Source of the DNA: Nocardia camponoti
GTDB lineage: Bacteria; Actinomycetota; Actinomycetes; Mycobacteriales; Mycobacteriaceae
Length of the DNA stretch: 64,000 nucleotides
Direction of reading: 5' to 3'
Assembly (NCBI RefSeq): GCF_014646135.1
Contig: NZ_BMMW01000005.1
Coordinates: 116,740 to 180,739, forward strand
Position numbers and translations under genes: made by a program. Shown piece by piece: positions 24,246-32,681 of this stretch (positions are counted from its first letter, which is position 1; the number at the start of each line of letters is the position of its first letter). A model generated the notes under the pieces. It saw only the letters and a list, made by a program, of their open reading frames with translations. It had not been told where the DNA came from and did no database searches.

Positions 24246-26189
24246 GTGTGCGGACTGCTCGGATTCCTGACAGCTGAGACGGCGACGACCGAGGTGGTCG
24301 ATCAGGTGTACGACGCGCTGCACTGCCAGCGGCATCGCGGCCCTGATGAGAAGGGCACCTGGCACGACTCGCACATGATCTTCGGCTTCAACCGCCTGTC
24401 GATCATTGATATTGAGCATTCGCATCAGCCGTTGCGGTGGGGTCCAGCCGACAACCCGCAGCGCTACGCCATGACCTTCAATGGCGAGATTTACAACTAC
24501 CTTGAGCTGCGCGAGCAGTTGGCCGCCCAGTTCGGTAGTGAGTTCCCCGACGGCAAGATCTTCAATACCGGTGGCGACGGCGAGGCGATTGTCGCGGCGT
24601 TCCACTTCTGGGGTCCGGAATCGGTGCGCAAGCTGCGCGGCATGTTCGCCTTCGCGATTTGGGATACCGAGACCGAGTCACTGTTCCTCGCGCGCGACCC
24701 GTTCGGCATCAAGCCGCTGTTCATCGCGACGGGCCCCGGCGGCACCGCGTTCGCGAGTGAGAAGAAGAGCCTCCTTGAGCTGCTGTCGCCGCTTGGGCTT
24801 TCCGACGAGCTCGACCCGCGCGCGCTTGAGCACTACACGGTGTTGCAGTACGTGCCCGAGCCCGAGTCGCTGCACCGCAACATTCGTCGCCTGGAATCGG
24901 GCACCTACGCCACCGTTCAGGTTGGCCAGGAACCGGTAACCACCCGCTACTTCCGCCCCGATTTCCGGGTGCGACCCTTCGCCGAAGGTGCCGAGCAGGA
25001 GCGCTACGCCGAAATCGCTGCCGCGCTTGAGGATTCGGTCGCTAAGCACATGCGCGCCGACGTGACCGTTGGTTCGTTCCTGTCGGGCGGCATCGACTCC
25101 ACCGCCATCGCCGCGCTCGCCATGCGCCACAACCCGAACCTCATCACCTTCACCACCGGGTTCGAGCGTGAGGGGTACTCGGAGGTCGATGTCGCCGCCG
25201 AGAGCGCCGAACTCATTGGCGCGCGCCACATCGTGAAGGTCGTCTCGCCCGCTGAGTTCGCCGCCGCGATCCCCGAAATCGTGTGGTACCTCGACGATCC
25301 GGTCGCCGACCCGGCGCTTGTTCCGCTGTACTTCGTCGCGAAGGAAGCGCGTAAGCACGTCAAGGTCGTGCTGTCGGGCGAAGGTGCCGACGAACTGTTC
25401 GGCGGGTACACGATTTACCGAGAGCCGTTGTCGCTCAAGCCTTTTGAGTACCTGCCCGCCGGGCTGCGCAAGCTCGTCGGCAAGCTCGGCGACCGTATCC
25501 CCGACGGCAAGCGTGGCAAGTCGTTGTTGCAGCGTGGGTCGCTCACCCTGGAAGACCGCTACTACGGCAACGCGCGCAGCTTCAACGACGCTCAGCTGCG
25601 TTCGGTGTTGCGCGATTTCCGCCCCGAGTGGACCCATCAGGACGTCACCGCGCCGATCTACGCGGAGTCCAAGGGCTGGGACCCGGTCGCGCGGATGCAG
25701 CATCTTGACCTGTTCACCTGGTTGCGTGGCGACATCTTGGTCAAGGCCGACAAGATGACGATGGCGAACTCCCTTGAGCTGCGCGTGCCGTTCCTCGACA
25801 ACGAGGTCATGCGGGTCGCCCAGGGCATCCCGTTCGATCAGAAGATCACCAACGAAACGTCGAAGTACGCGCTGCGTAAGGCACTCGACGGCATCGTCCC
25901 CGACCACGTCCTCAACCGCGCGAAGCTGGGTTTCCCTGTGCCGCTTCGGCATTGGTTGCGCGGCACGGAGCTTTACGAGTGGGCCGAGACGCAGATCGCC
26001 GAGTCTCAGACCGACCACTTGATCAACAAGGCGGCGGTGCTCACCATGCTGCGCGAGCACAAGGCAGGCATCTCCGACCACAGCCGCCGCTTGTGGACGG
26101 TTCTGGTGTTCATGGTGTGGCACGGCATCTTCGTAGAAGACCGCATCAAGCCCGAAATCCAGGAACCGACGTACCCGGTTTCGCTGTAA
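24246..26189 (+). CDS. asnB: Glutamine-hydrolysing asparagine synthetase-type amidotransferase
   Basis: The 647-aa class II amidotransferase must start at GTG 24246 because the next residue, Cys2 (VCGLLGF), is the glutaminase nucleophile exposed after Met removal. The glutaminase domain covers about 1-220; the synthetase PP-loop is FLSGGIDSTAIAA. GAGAGAAGG lies 11 nt before the GTG. In Corynebacterium the homologue at this locus (LtsA) affects lysozyme sensitivity and amidates mDAP, so a cell-wall role as well as or instead of asparagine synthesis is plausible. It converges with adoK. Confidence 0.93.
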   Translation: MCGLLGFLTAETATTEVVDQVYDALHCQRHRGPDEKGTWHDSHMIFGFNRLSIIDIEHSHQPLRWGPADNPQRYAMTFNGEIYNYLELREQLAAQFGSEFPDGKIFNTGGDGEAIVAAFHFWGPESVRKLRGMFAFAIWDTETESLFLARDPFGIKPLFIATGPGGTAFASEKKSLLELLSPLGLSDELDPRALEHYTVLQYVPEPESLHRNIRRLESGTYATVQVGQEPVTTRYFRPDFRVRPFAEGAEQERYAEIAAALEDSVAKHMRADVTVGSFLSGGIDSTAIAALAMRHNPNLITFTTGFEREGYSEVDVAAESAELIGARHIVKVVSPAEFAAAIPEIVWYLDDPVADPALVPLYFVAKEARKHVKVVLSGEGADELFGGYTIYREPLSLKPFEYLPAGLRKLVGKLGDRIPDGKRGKSLLQRGSLTLEDRYYGNARSFNDAQLRSVLRDFRPEWTHQDVTAPIYAESKGWDPVARMQHLDLFTWLRGDILVKADKMTMANSLELRVPFLDNEVMRVAQGIPFDQKITNETSKYALRKALDGIVPDHVLNRAKLGFPVPLRHWLRGTELYEWAETQIAESQTDHLINKAAVLTMLREHKAGISDHSRRLWTVLVFMVWHGIFVEDRIKPEIQEPTYPVSL

Positions 26190-26191
26190 TT

Positions 26192-26258
26192 CAAGATCAG
26201 CAGGCTCTCAGGGATTTTCCCTCTCGGGCGATGTTTACCTGAGAGCCTGGTGATCTTG
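26192..26258. terminator. Inverted repeat between asnB and adoK
   Basis: Arms CAAGATCAGCAGGCTCTCAGG and its near-complement enclose a T-rich loop. Two mismatched positions interrupt the roughly 20-bp stem. It lies between convergent stops and can serve both genes. Confidence 0.8.
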
Positions 26259-26264
26259 GTCGTG

Positions 26265-27233
26265 CTAGAGGATCGTCGCGATTTCGTCGGCCGCGTCGGC
26301 GCCATACGCCTTCGTGAGGCGCTCAATCGCCTCGTCGCGGTTCAACGTCCACTCCTGAGTGCCCGTTGTCTCCAAAACCAGGACGGCGACAAGCGAGCCA
26401 AGCTGCGCCGCGCGCTCCAAGCTCAGCCCCGCGCGGTGCGCGGTGAGGAAGCCAGCGCGGAAACCGTCGCCGACGCCGGTCGGGTCGACTTTGGCCGTCT
26501 CGGGGACAACGGCAACGCGAACCTCGGTGCCGTCGGTGTCGACGACGAGCACACCTTCGCCGCCGAGCGTCGTGACGCGGATGCCAACCTTGCTCGCGAC
26601 CTCTTCTTCCGACAGGCCCGTCTTCTGCAACAGCAACGCCCACTCGTACTTGTTCGTGAACAGGTAGGTGGCACCGTCGATGAGTTCGGCGGCCTGGTCG
26701 CCGTCAAGGCGGGCTAGCTGCTGCGACGGGTCGGCGGCGAACGCGAGACCCTGCTCGCGCGCCTGCCGAGTGTGGGCGACCATCGCGTCCGGGTCGTTGG
26801 CACCAACAAGCACCAGGTCGACGTCATGTTCGGCGGCGACAGCGGCGATGTCGATATCGCGAGCTTCGCTCATCGCACCCGGGTAGAACGACGCGATCTG
26901 CGCCATCGCCTCATCGGTCGTGCACACGAATCGCGCGGTGTGGGCCTTCTCGGAGGTGAGCACGCCGGCGCAATTGACGCCGTTGCCTTCCAACCACGCA
27001 CGGTATTCAGCGAAGTCGGCACCGACCGCGCCAACAAGCACCGGCTGCTGCCCAAGCAACCCCATCGCGTAGGCGATATTGCCCGCGACGCCACCCCGGC
27101 GCACCTGCAGGTCGTCAACAAGGAAGCTCAGGGACACGTTCGCGAGCTGATCGGCAATCAACAGATCGGAAAACCGACCGGGAAACCGCATGAGATGGTC
27201 GGTGGCAATGGATGCGGACACAGCAACAGACAC
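26265..27233 (-). CDS. adoK: Adenosine kinase, PfkB family
   Basis: The 322-aa ribokinase-fold enzyme is close to M. tuberculosis AdoK/CbhK (Rv2202c), which phosphorylates adenosine. Signature segments are ASIATDHLMRFPGRFSDLL, the GGVAGN motif, and the C-terminal DPTGVGDGFRAGF with the catalytic aspartate. The GTG start at 27233 follows GAAGGGG. The surrounding order asnB, adoK, A-type carrier is the same as Rv2201-Rv2204c. Confidence 0.93.
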   Translation of the reverse strand: MSVAVSASIATDHLMRFPGRFSDLLIADQLANVSLSFLVDDLQVRRGGVAGNIAYAMGLLGQQPVLVGAVGADFAEYRAWLEGNGVNCAGVLTSEKAHTARFVCTTDEAMAQIASFYPGAMSEARDIDIAAVAAEHDVDLVLVGANDPDAMVAHTRQAREQGLAFAADPSQQLARLDGDQAAELIDGATYLFTNKYEWALLLQKTGLSEEEVASKVGIRVTTLGGEGVLVVDTDGTEVRVAVVPETAKVDPTGVGDGFRAGFLTAHRAGLSLERAAQLGSLVAVLVLETTGTQEWTLNRDEAIERLTKAYGADAADEIATIL

Positions 27234-27267
27234 GAGGCGAGGCCCCTTCGACGATAGGCGGAAAACA

Positions 27268-27300
27268 CGTAAGGCTGAGACAAAAAGTCTCAGCCTTACG
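27268..27300 (-). terminator. Intrinsic terminator of the A-type carrier gene
   Basis: A 14-bp perfect stem (CGTAAGGCTGAGAC) with a 5-nt A/T loop lies 36 bp after the HesB-type gene stop. On the minus strand it is followed by GTTTTCC. Confidence 0.8.
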
Positions 27301-27336
27301 GTAGCAAGGGGTCGTGGTGCGACTCGCCCGAAATCT

Positions 27337-27696
27337 TTAGTTGAAGCTGTCGCCGCAGGCGCAGGAGCCGGTGGCGTTCGGGTTGTCGATCGTGAAGCCC
27401 TGCTTCTCGATGGTGTCGACGAAGTCGATCGACGCGCCCTGGATGTACGGCGCGCTCATCCGGTCTACGGCCAGCTTCACGCCCGAGAACTCAACAACGA
27501 TGTCGCCGTCGAGGACACGGTCGTCGAAGAACAGCTGGTAGCGCAGGCCAGCGCAACCGCCGGGCTGCACCGCGATGCGCAGGGCAAGGTCGTCGCGACC
27601 CTCCTGCTCAAGCAGCGCCTTCGCCTTGCTAGCTGCGGCGTCGGTCAGGGTCGCACCGTGGGTTTCGGTTGCGGTCTCGTTCTGCGAAGTCGTCAT
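27337..27696 (-). CDS. HesB/IscA/ErpA-type iron-sulfur carrier
   Basis: The 119-aa A-type carrier inserts Fe-S clusters into apoproteins. The three cysteine ligands are in QPGGCAGLRY and the C-terminal SCACGDSF. It is nearly the same length as Rv2204c (118 aa). ATG 27696 is preceded by AAGGAG 5-6 nt upstream. In this window its likely clients include QcrA and LipA; that is inference from co-occurrence. Confidence 0.94.
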   Translation of the reverse strand: MTTSQNETATETHGATLTDAAASKAKALLEQEGRDDLALRIAVQPGGCAGLRYQLFFDDRVLDGDIVVEFSGVKLAVDRMSAPYIQGASIDFVDTIEKQGFTIDNPNATGSCACGDSFN

Positions 27697-27892
27697 GAAC
27701 ACTCCTTGTTCGGTCAGCCCGTCAACGGGCAACGCCGTCGATACAGCTGCTATTCCCTATTTTGCCACCCCAGTAGCAACGCGAATACAGCGCCCAGGTG
27801 CGTTACCCCACCCTACTCGCGATTGTCGTCAGAGAGTGAGACGCGGGACACGGCAAAACAGACCACGTTTCCCGGTTGTCGGACCGATCGAA

Positions 27893-27898
27893 TAGCCT
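27893..27898 (+). promoter_or_regulatory. -10 box (TAGCCT), leaderless DUF3043 gene
   Basis: TAGCCT fits TANNNT and ends 7 nt before GTG 27906. No Shine-Dalgarno sequence is present. Confidence 0.5.
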
Positions 27899-27905
27899 GG
27901 TCGAC

Positions 27906-28559
27906 GTGAAATTGTTCCGTCGCGGCGAGTCCAGCACCACCGACGAGTCCGTCGACTCCACGGTGACGGTGGTCGAAGAGCCCGTTACCTCCTCCCCCAC
28001 GCCCGGCAAGGGCCGTCCCACCCCCAAGCGGCGCGATGCTGAGGCCCGGCGTCGCGGCCCGGTCGCGCCCGCGCCGATGACGGCGAAGGAAGCCCGCGCG
28101 CGTCGCAAGGCGTCGAAGGGCACCAAGGCCGACCGCAAGATCGCCGCCGCCGAGCGTCGTGCCGCGGTGAACGACCGTCGCGCGCGCATGCTCGCTGGCG
28201 AAGACAAGTACCTGCTGCCGCGCGATCAGGGCCCGGTGCGCGCGTACGTGCGCGACCTCGTCGATGCCCGTCGCAACCTCGTCGGCCTGTTCATGCCGAT
28301 GGCGCTGGTGCTGATCATGTCGATGTTCGCCGTGCCGCAGCTGCAAAGCCTCGTCACGTTGGCGATGCTGGTGATGATGTTCTTCATGATCATCGAGGGC
28401 TTCATCCTTGGTCGCATCATCAACAACCGCGTCATCGCGCGTTTCCCCGACACTTCCGACACCGGCTTCAAGCTCGGCTGGTACGCGTTCGTTCGCGCGT
28501 CACAGATCCGCAAGATGCGTGCGCCGAAGCCGCGTGTGAAGCCCGGCGACGCGGTGTAG
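27906..28559 (+). CDS. DUF3043 membrane protein, Rv2206-like
   Basis: The 217-aa protein has a charged N-terminal half with GRPTPKRRDAEARRRGPVAP and AEERRA-type basic helices. The motif YLLPRDQGPVRAYVRDLVDA follows, then two membrane helices (about 145-190). It is homologous to Rv2206. Its start is GTG 27906 (VKLFRRGESS), as in homologues; an in-frame TTG 30 nt upstream gives no better N-terminus. The function is unknown. A strong terminator follows. Confidence 0.88.
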   Translation: MKLFRRGESSTTDESVDSTVTVVEEPVTSSPTPGKGRPTPKRRDAEARRRGPVAPAPMTAKEARARRKASKGTKADRKIAAAERRAAVNDRRARMLAGEDKYLLPRDQGPVRAYVRDLVDARRNLVGLFMPMALVLIMSMFAVPQLQSLVTLAMLVMMFFMIIEGFILGRIINNRVIARFPDTSDTGFKLGWYAFVRASQIRKMRAPKPRVKPGDAV

Positions 28560-28574
28560 ATCCTCGTTTCGTTG

Positions 28575-28603
28575 ACCCCCGGTTGAGTGCGTCAACCGGG
28601 GGT
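28575..28603. terminator. Strong intrinsic terminator after DUF3043 gene
   Basis: A 12-bp stem (ACCCCCGGTTGA) with a 5-nt loop is followed by TTTTCTGTTTT on the plus strand. It lies between convergent genes and may also end the small minus-strand gene. Confidence 0.88.
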
Positions 28604-28612
28604 TTTCTGTTT

Positions 28613-28762
28613 TCACCGGGCATAGAACATGCGGTCGCCGATGGCCTGCAAGTCCTGCCGCTGCCGCTGGGCGTCGCGGTCGAGCTCGCTTGGGCGCGAG
28701 TCCTTGGTGAACGCCATTCCGGCGATGATCAGTGCGCTGAGTGCAACGATGGAAATTACCAT
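28613..28762 (-). CDS. Small single-pass membrane protein (49 aa)
   Basis: A short minus-strand frame encodes MVISIVALSALIIAGMAFTK and then a charged tail with DRDAQRQRQDLQAIGDRM. It has the shape of a bitopic microprotein: one N-terminal helix and a soluble amphipathic tail. It fills the gap between the DUF3043 terminator and the AraC-type gene, and is divergent from the latter. No clear Shine-Dalgarno sequence precedes ATG 28762, though a leaderless start is possible. No family recognised. Confidence 0.55.
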   Translation of the reverse strand: MVISIVALSALIIAGMAFTKDSRPSELDRDAQRQRQDLQAIGDRMFYAR

Positions 28763-28836
28763 GGCTGAAAGTCTGCGCTCGTCTTGATCCTGCCAACAGT
28801 GGCAGTTCTGCCGTTGTACGCAAAGATTCAGCCAGC

Positions 28837-28842
28837 TACCGT
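28837..28842 (+). promoter_or_regulatory. -10 box (TACCGT), leaderless AraC-type gene
   Basis: TACCGT fits TANNNT and ends 6 nt before ATG 28849. The same hexamer precedes cobU. Confidence 0.55.
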
Positions 28843-28848
28843 AAGACG

Positions 28849-29811
28849 ATGCTGAGTCGCGTCGCCGTCGTTCTCAATGGCCCTATGGCCATGTTCGAAT
28901 TCGGCGTTATCTGTGAGGTTTTCGGCCTCGACCGCACCGCTGATGGGCTGCCCGGCTTCGACTTTCGGGTCTGCGGTGCTGAACCGGGCAAGCCGTTGCC
29001 ATCAACGACGCCGGGTGTCACGGTCACGCCCGAGTACGGCTTAGACGAGCTGGTCAAGGCCGACCTCGTCGCGATCCCCGCCTTTCCGGCGAATCAGCCG
29101 CTGAACCCGGTGGTCGTCGACGCCGTGCGCACGGCGTCGGAAAACGGTGCGATCATCCTGACCGTCTGTTCCGGCGCGTTCCTCGCGGGCGCGGCTGGCC
29201 TGCTCGACGGCCGTAAATGCACGACGCACTGGATGCACGCCGACGCACTCGCCGCGAAATATCCCGCCGCGACCATCGACCCCGACGTGCTGTTCGTCGA
29301 CGAAGGCAATCTCATCACCAGTGCGGGCACCGCCGCGGGCATTGACGCGTGTCTGCATCTCGTGCGTCGCGAGATCGGCACCGCCGCTGCAAACGGCATT
29401 GCGCGCCGCATGGTCGTGCCGCCACAACGCGACGGTGGTCAGCGCCAATTCATCGAACGTCCGGTGCCGGAATGTCATTCGCTTGGGTTGTCGGCAACGT
29501 TGGCGTGGCTCACCGAGAATCTCGCGCTGCCACACACCATCGACGACCTCGCCGCGCGCTCGCAAATGTCAACGCGCACGTTCGCCCGTCGCTTCGCCGC
29601 CGAGACCGGGACAACGCCGGTGAAATGGCTTACGACGCAACGTGTTTTGCTCGCGAAGCAGCTCCTTGAAGAGGGCGACTATGGGCTTGAACGCATCGCG
29701 ACCGAGACAGGTTTCGGCTCAGGTGCGTTGTTGCGCCATCACTTTCAGCGCGCGGTGGGCATCGCGCCAACGGAGTACCGACGCCGCTTTGGCAAACGCG
29801 TAGACGCGTAA
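28849..29811 (+). CDS. GATase1-like AraC-family transcriptional regulator
   Basis: The 320-aa regulator has an N-terminal DJ-1/PfpI-type domain (about 1-190, with the nucleophile-elbow-like TVCSGAFLAGAAGLLDGR). Its C-terminal AraC helix-turn-helix pair covers about 215-318 (TIDDLAARSQMSTRTFARRF, IATETGFGSGALLRHHFQ). Proteins of this type (FtrA/GlxA group) regulate catabolic genes in response to small metabolites. The ATG at 28849 is the start with a leaderless promoter. Its target is not evident; the divergent microprotein gene and the downstream mycolyltransferase-like gene are candidates. Confidence 0.9.
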   Translation: MLSRVAVVLNGPMAMFEFGVICEVFGLDRTADGLPGFDFRVCGAEPGKPLPSTTPGVTVTPEYGLDELVKADLVAIPAFPANQPLNPVVVDAVRTASENGAIILTVCSGAFLAGAAGLLDGRKCTTHWMHADALAAKYPAATIDPDVLFVDEGNLITSAGTAAGIDACLHLVRREIGTAAANGIARRMVVPPQRDGGQRQFIERPVPECHSLGLSATLAWLTENLALPHTIDDLAARSQMSTRTFARRFAAETGTTPVKWLTTQRVLLAKQLLEEGDYGLERIATETGFGSGALLRHHFQRAVGIAPTEYRRRFGKRVDA

Positions 29812-29866
29812 AGGCCCCAAAATCATTGCCTTGACAAATAACTCGGGAACCTGATCAGGTGAACGC

Positions 29867-30832
29867 ATGCTTTTTGGGAGGGGCAACCTGCTCATGCGTG
29901 CCGTTATCGCGGCCACCGCCGCCGTCTTCGTCACCACCGCTACCGCTGGAAGCACGTCCGCAGCGCCGATCGGAATCGAAAAACACGCTCGCGCGGGCAG
30001 TTTCGAGGAACTGTGGGTGCCGTCAAGCATGGGCCCGATCAAGGTGCAGGTGCGATGGGCCGCGCGCGGCGGTTCGTCGGCGCTGTATTTACTCGACGGA
30101 CTCCGCGCTCCCGCCGACCACAGCCAGTGGACCTCTGACACCGACGCGGTACGCCAATTCGCCAGCGACGACGTGACTTTGGTGTTCCCCGTCGGTGGCC
30201 ACTCCAGCTTCTACACCGACTGGTACCGCCCGAGCAGCACCAACAACCAGCCCATCACGTACCGCTGGGAAACCTTCCTCACCCAGGAACTGCCGGATTT
30301 CCTTGCTGGATACGGGGTTTCGCGCACAAACAACGCTATCGTCGGCGCGTCGATGGGCGGCGGCTCGGCGCTTGTGCTCGCCGCGCACCACCGCGACCAG
30401 TTCCGCTTCGCCGGTTCCTTCTCCGGTTTCGTGAACCCGACCTACCCGAACTGGAACCTCGCGATGCGCGCCGCGATGACCGACGAGGGCAACTTCAACG
30501 TCGACGACATGTGGGGTCCAACAAGCGATCCCGCGTGGGCGCGTAACGACGCGACCGTGCAGATCGACCGGTTGCGCGGCCTGCCGGTCTACGTCATGAC
30601 CGGCAACGGGGTGCCCGGCGTCGCCGATCTGTCCAACGGGTTCGGCAACACCGTCAACGCGATGGGGTTGGAGTCGATGTCGGTGATCGCGGCCGACATC
30701 TTCCGCGACCGTGCGGCGGCGGCCGGCGTTCCGGCGCGCGTCGACGTCATCAATGGCACCCACACGTGGCCGTACTGGCAGCAGGCACTCGCGACCGCAC
30801 GCCCGATGATCTTGGCGGCGCTCGGCGTGTAG
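29867..30832 (+). CDS. Secreted mycolyltransferase/esterase (antigen 85-like)
   Basis: The 321-aa alpha/beta-hydrolase has an N-terminal signal peptide (VIAATAAVFVTTATAGSTSAA). The antigen 85 pattern includes DGLRAPADHSQWTSDTDAV, nucleophile serine in GASMGGGSAL, FSGFVNPTYPNW and the histidine in NGTHTWPYW. Family members transfer mycolate to trehalose or arabinogalactan, or have lost that activity; this copy cannot be assigned to either. TTGACA lies at 29830-29835. ATG 29894, preceded by GGGAGGGG, is an equally possible start. Confidence 0.87.
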   Translation: MLFGRGNLLMRAVIAATAAVFVTTATAGSTSAAPIGIEKHARAGSFEELWVPSSMGPIKVQVRWAARGGSSALYLLDGLRAPADHSQWTSDTDAVRQFASDDVTLVFPVGGHSSFYTDWYRPSSTNNQPITYRWETFLTQELPDFLAGYGVSRTNNAIVGASMGGGSALVLAAHHRDQFRFAGSFSGFVNPTYPNWNLAMRAAMTDEGNFNVDDMWGPTSDPAWARNDATVQIDRLRGLPVYVMTGNGVPGVADLSNGFGNTVNAMGLESMSVIAADIFRDRAAAAGVPARVDVINGTHTWPYWQQALATARPMILAALGV

Positions 30833-30836
30833 TTGC

Positions 30837-30842
30837 TACCGT
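30837..30842 (+). promoter_or_regulatory. -10 box (TACCGT), leaderless cobU
   Basis: TACCGT fits TANNNT and ends 7 nt before ATG 30850. An in-frame GTG at 30841 overlaps the box, which makes the ATG the more likely start. Confidence 0.5.
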
Positions 30843-30849
30843 GCTCGGC

Positions 30850-31371
30850 ATGGCGCAACGCATCCTCGTCCTCGGCGGGGCTCGATCGGGTAAGTCGGCG
30901 TTCGCGGAGCGCCTGCTCGCCGACTGCGCGACGGTGCGTTACCTCGCGACGGCTGTGCTCGACCCGACCGACCACGATTTCGCCTCGCGAATCGAGGGCC
31001 ATCGAGACCGGCGACCGACTACGTGGACGACGGTCGAAAACGCTTCTGCCGCAGACGTTTTGACCACGTCGGCCCCGGCAACGTTGCTAGACGACACCGG
31101 CACCTGGCTCACCGCCCGCATCGACGAACGGGACGCATGGGACAGCCCGCGTGGCACGGTAGCCCCGGATTGCGACGCGCTGGTAGCGGCGGTCGCCGCC
31201 CACCGCGACCGCTTGGTGATCGTGTCCCCGGAGGTAGGTCAGGGCGTCATCCCGCCCACCCGCAGCGGCCGCCTTTTCCGCGACGAGTTGGGCACCCTGA
31301 ACCAGCGCTTAGCTGAGGTATGCGACGAGGTCTACTTCGTCATAGCGGGCCTCCCAACCCGCCTCAAATAG
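30850..31371 (+). CDS. cobU: Adenosylcobinamide kinase/guanylyltransferase
   Basis: The 173-aa bifunctional enzyme phosphorylates adenosylcobinamide and adds GMP in nucleotide-loop assembly of vitamin B12. The Walker A is GGARSGKSAFAE near the N-terminus. The histidine-containing stretch FASRIEGHRDRRPTTW holds the guanylylated residue of CobU, and SPEVGQGVIPPTRSGRLFRD is a family signature. It is first in a cobU-cobT-cobS cluster. ATG 30850 was chosen for the family N-terminus MAQRILVLGG. Confidence 0.94.
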   Translation: MAQRILVLGGARSGKSAFAERLLADCATVRYLATAVLDPTDHDFASRIEGHRDRRPTTWTTVENASAADVLTTSAPATLLDDTGTWLTARIDERDAWDSPRGTVAPDCDALVAAVAAHRDRLVIVSPEVGQGVIPPTRSGRLFRDELGTLNQRLAEVCDEVYFVIAGLPTRLK

Positions 31372-31603
31372 CGACCGCGCCGCACCGTGTCTGAGCACTC
31401 ACTCGACAGTCAAGGTGCGCGCCAACACCGGCGACGAGAAAGCGTTCTCGGGCCCGATGGATTCCGGCGGTTAGTCACAGAACCTCCTCGCACCGACAGT
31501 GGTGAAACCGTTGGTCGCATGCAATCCCCCGCCCGGTCAGCGCGACCGCGCTGCATCGGGGCAAGATGTGCGGCGAGGAATTCTCTTCCAGGAAGGCTTG
31601 CCA

Positions 31604-32677
31604 GTGACTCACGGATTCGGCCCGGTCGTACCCCCGAACGCCGAGGTTCGCGCCGCCGCGCGCGAGCGGCAGCGTCAGCTGACGAAACCGGTCGAATCGC
31701 TCGGACGCCTTGAGGACCTGGGCAACTGGGTTGCCGCGTGCCAGGGCGTTGCCGTGCCGAAGCAGTTCGAGCGGGCGCGTGTTGTCGTTTTCGCGGGCGA
31801 CCACGGCGTCGCCAAGCACGGCGTTTCCGCGTACCCGAGCGAGGTCACCGTCCAGATGGTCGGCAACTTCCTCGCGGGCGGGGCCGCCGTGAACGCCCTC
31901 GCCGCCGTGGCTGGTGCGACCGTGCGCGTCGTCGACATCGCCGTCGACGGCGAAACCGACCCCTCGGTCTCCGCACATAAAGTCCGACGCGGCAGCGGGT
32001 CAATCGACCGCGAAGACGCCCTCACCGAAGCCGAAGTCACCGCCGCACTCGCCGCCGGTGCCGCGATCGCCGACGAGGAAGTCGACGCGGGTGCCGACCT
32101 GCTCGTCGTCGGCGACATGGGCATCGGCAACACCACCCCCGCGACCGTCCTAATCGCGACGCTCACCGGCACCGAACCTGTCGCCGCCGTCGGGCGCGGC
32201 ACCGGCGTTGACGACGCGGGCTGGATCCGCAAAGTCGCCGCGATCCGCGACGGGATGCGTCGCGCACGCCCGATCGCGACCGACCCCGTCGACCTGTTGC
32301 GGGTGGCAGGCGGCGCTGACCTCGCCGCGATGACCGGTTTCCTCGCCCAGGCCGCTGCCCGCCGCACCCCGGTGATCCTCGACGGCGTCGTCGTGACGGC
32401 CGCCGCGCTGGTCGCCGAAGACCTGTCCGCGTGCGCGAAGGCGTGGTGGGTCGCTGGTCACCGCAGCACGGAACCGGCTCACACGCTCGCATTGCGGCAT
32501 CTGAGCTTGGAACCACTGCTCGAACTGAACATGCGGTTGGGCGAGGCATCGGGCGCGCTCACCGCGCTCCCGGTCCTGCGCGCGGCGGTGGCGACCCTGG
32601 CCGAAATGTCAACCTTCGCCGACGCGGGCGTGAGCACCGCCGACGAGGAACCAGCGTCGCCGAGCCTGACCAAGTAA
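31604..32677 (+). CDS. cobT: Nicotinate-nucleotide-dimethylbenzimidazole phosphoribosyltransferase
   Basis: The 357-aa CobT activates the lower ligand of cobalamin to alpha-ribazole phosphate. Signatures are FAGDHGVAKHGVSAYPSEVT, GDMGIGNTTPAT and the C-terminal HRSTEPAH with the catalytic glutamate further on (LELNMRLGEASGA). GTG 31604 follows AGGAAGG with 7-8 nt spacing. The 232 bp between cobU and cobT hold no recognised gene and no cobalamin riboswitch. It is 4 bp from cobS. Confidence 0.95.
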   Translation: MTHGFGPVVPPNAEVRAAARERQRQLTKPVESLGRLEDLGNWVAACQGVAVPKQFERARVVVFAGDHGVAKHGVSAYPSEVTVQMVGNFLAGGAAVNALAAVAGATVRVVDIAVDGETDPSVSAHKVRRGSGSIDREDALTEAEVTAALAAGAAIADEEVDAGADLLVVGDMGIGNTTPATVLIATLTGTEPVAAVGRGTGVDDAGWIRKVAAIRDGMRRARPIATDPVDLLRVAGGADLAAMTGFLAQAAARRTPVILDGVVVTAAALVAEDLSACAKAWWVAGHRSTEPAHTLALRHLSLEPLLELNMRLGEASGALTALPVLRAAVATLAEMSTFADAGVSTADEEPASPSLTK

Positions 32678-32681
32678 TGAC

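Noticed and set aside
31490..31603. Cobalamin riboswitch upstream of cobT
   Set aside because: A GGTGAAACC string is present but the conserved core and the GCCACTG-type B12 box are not.
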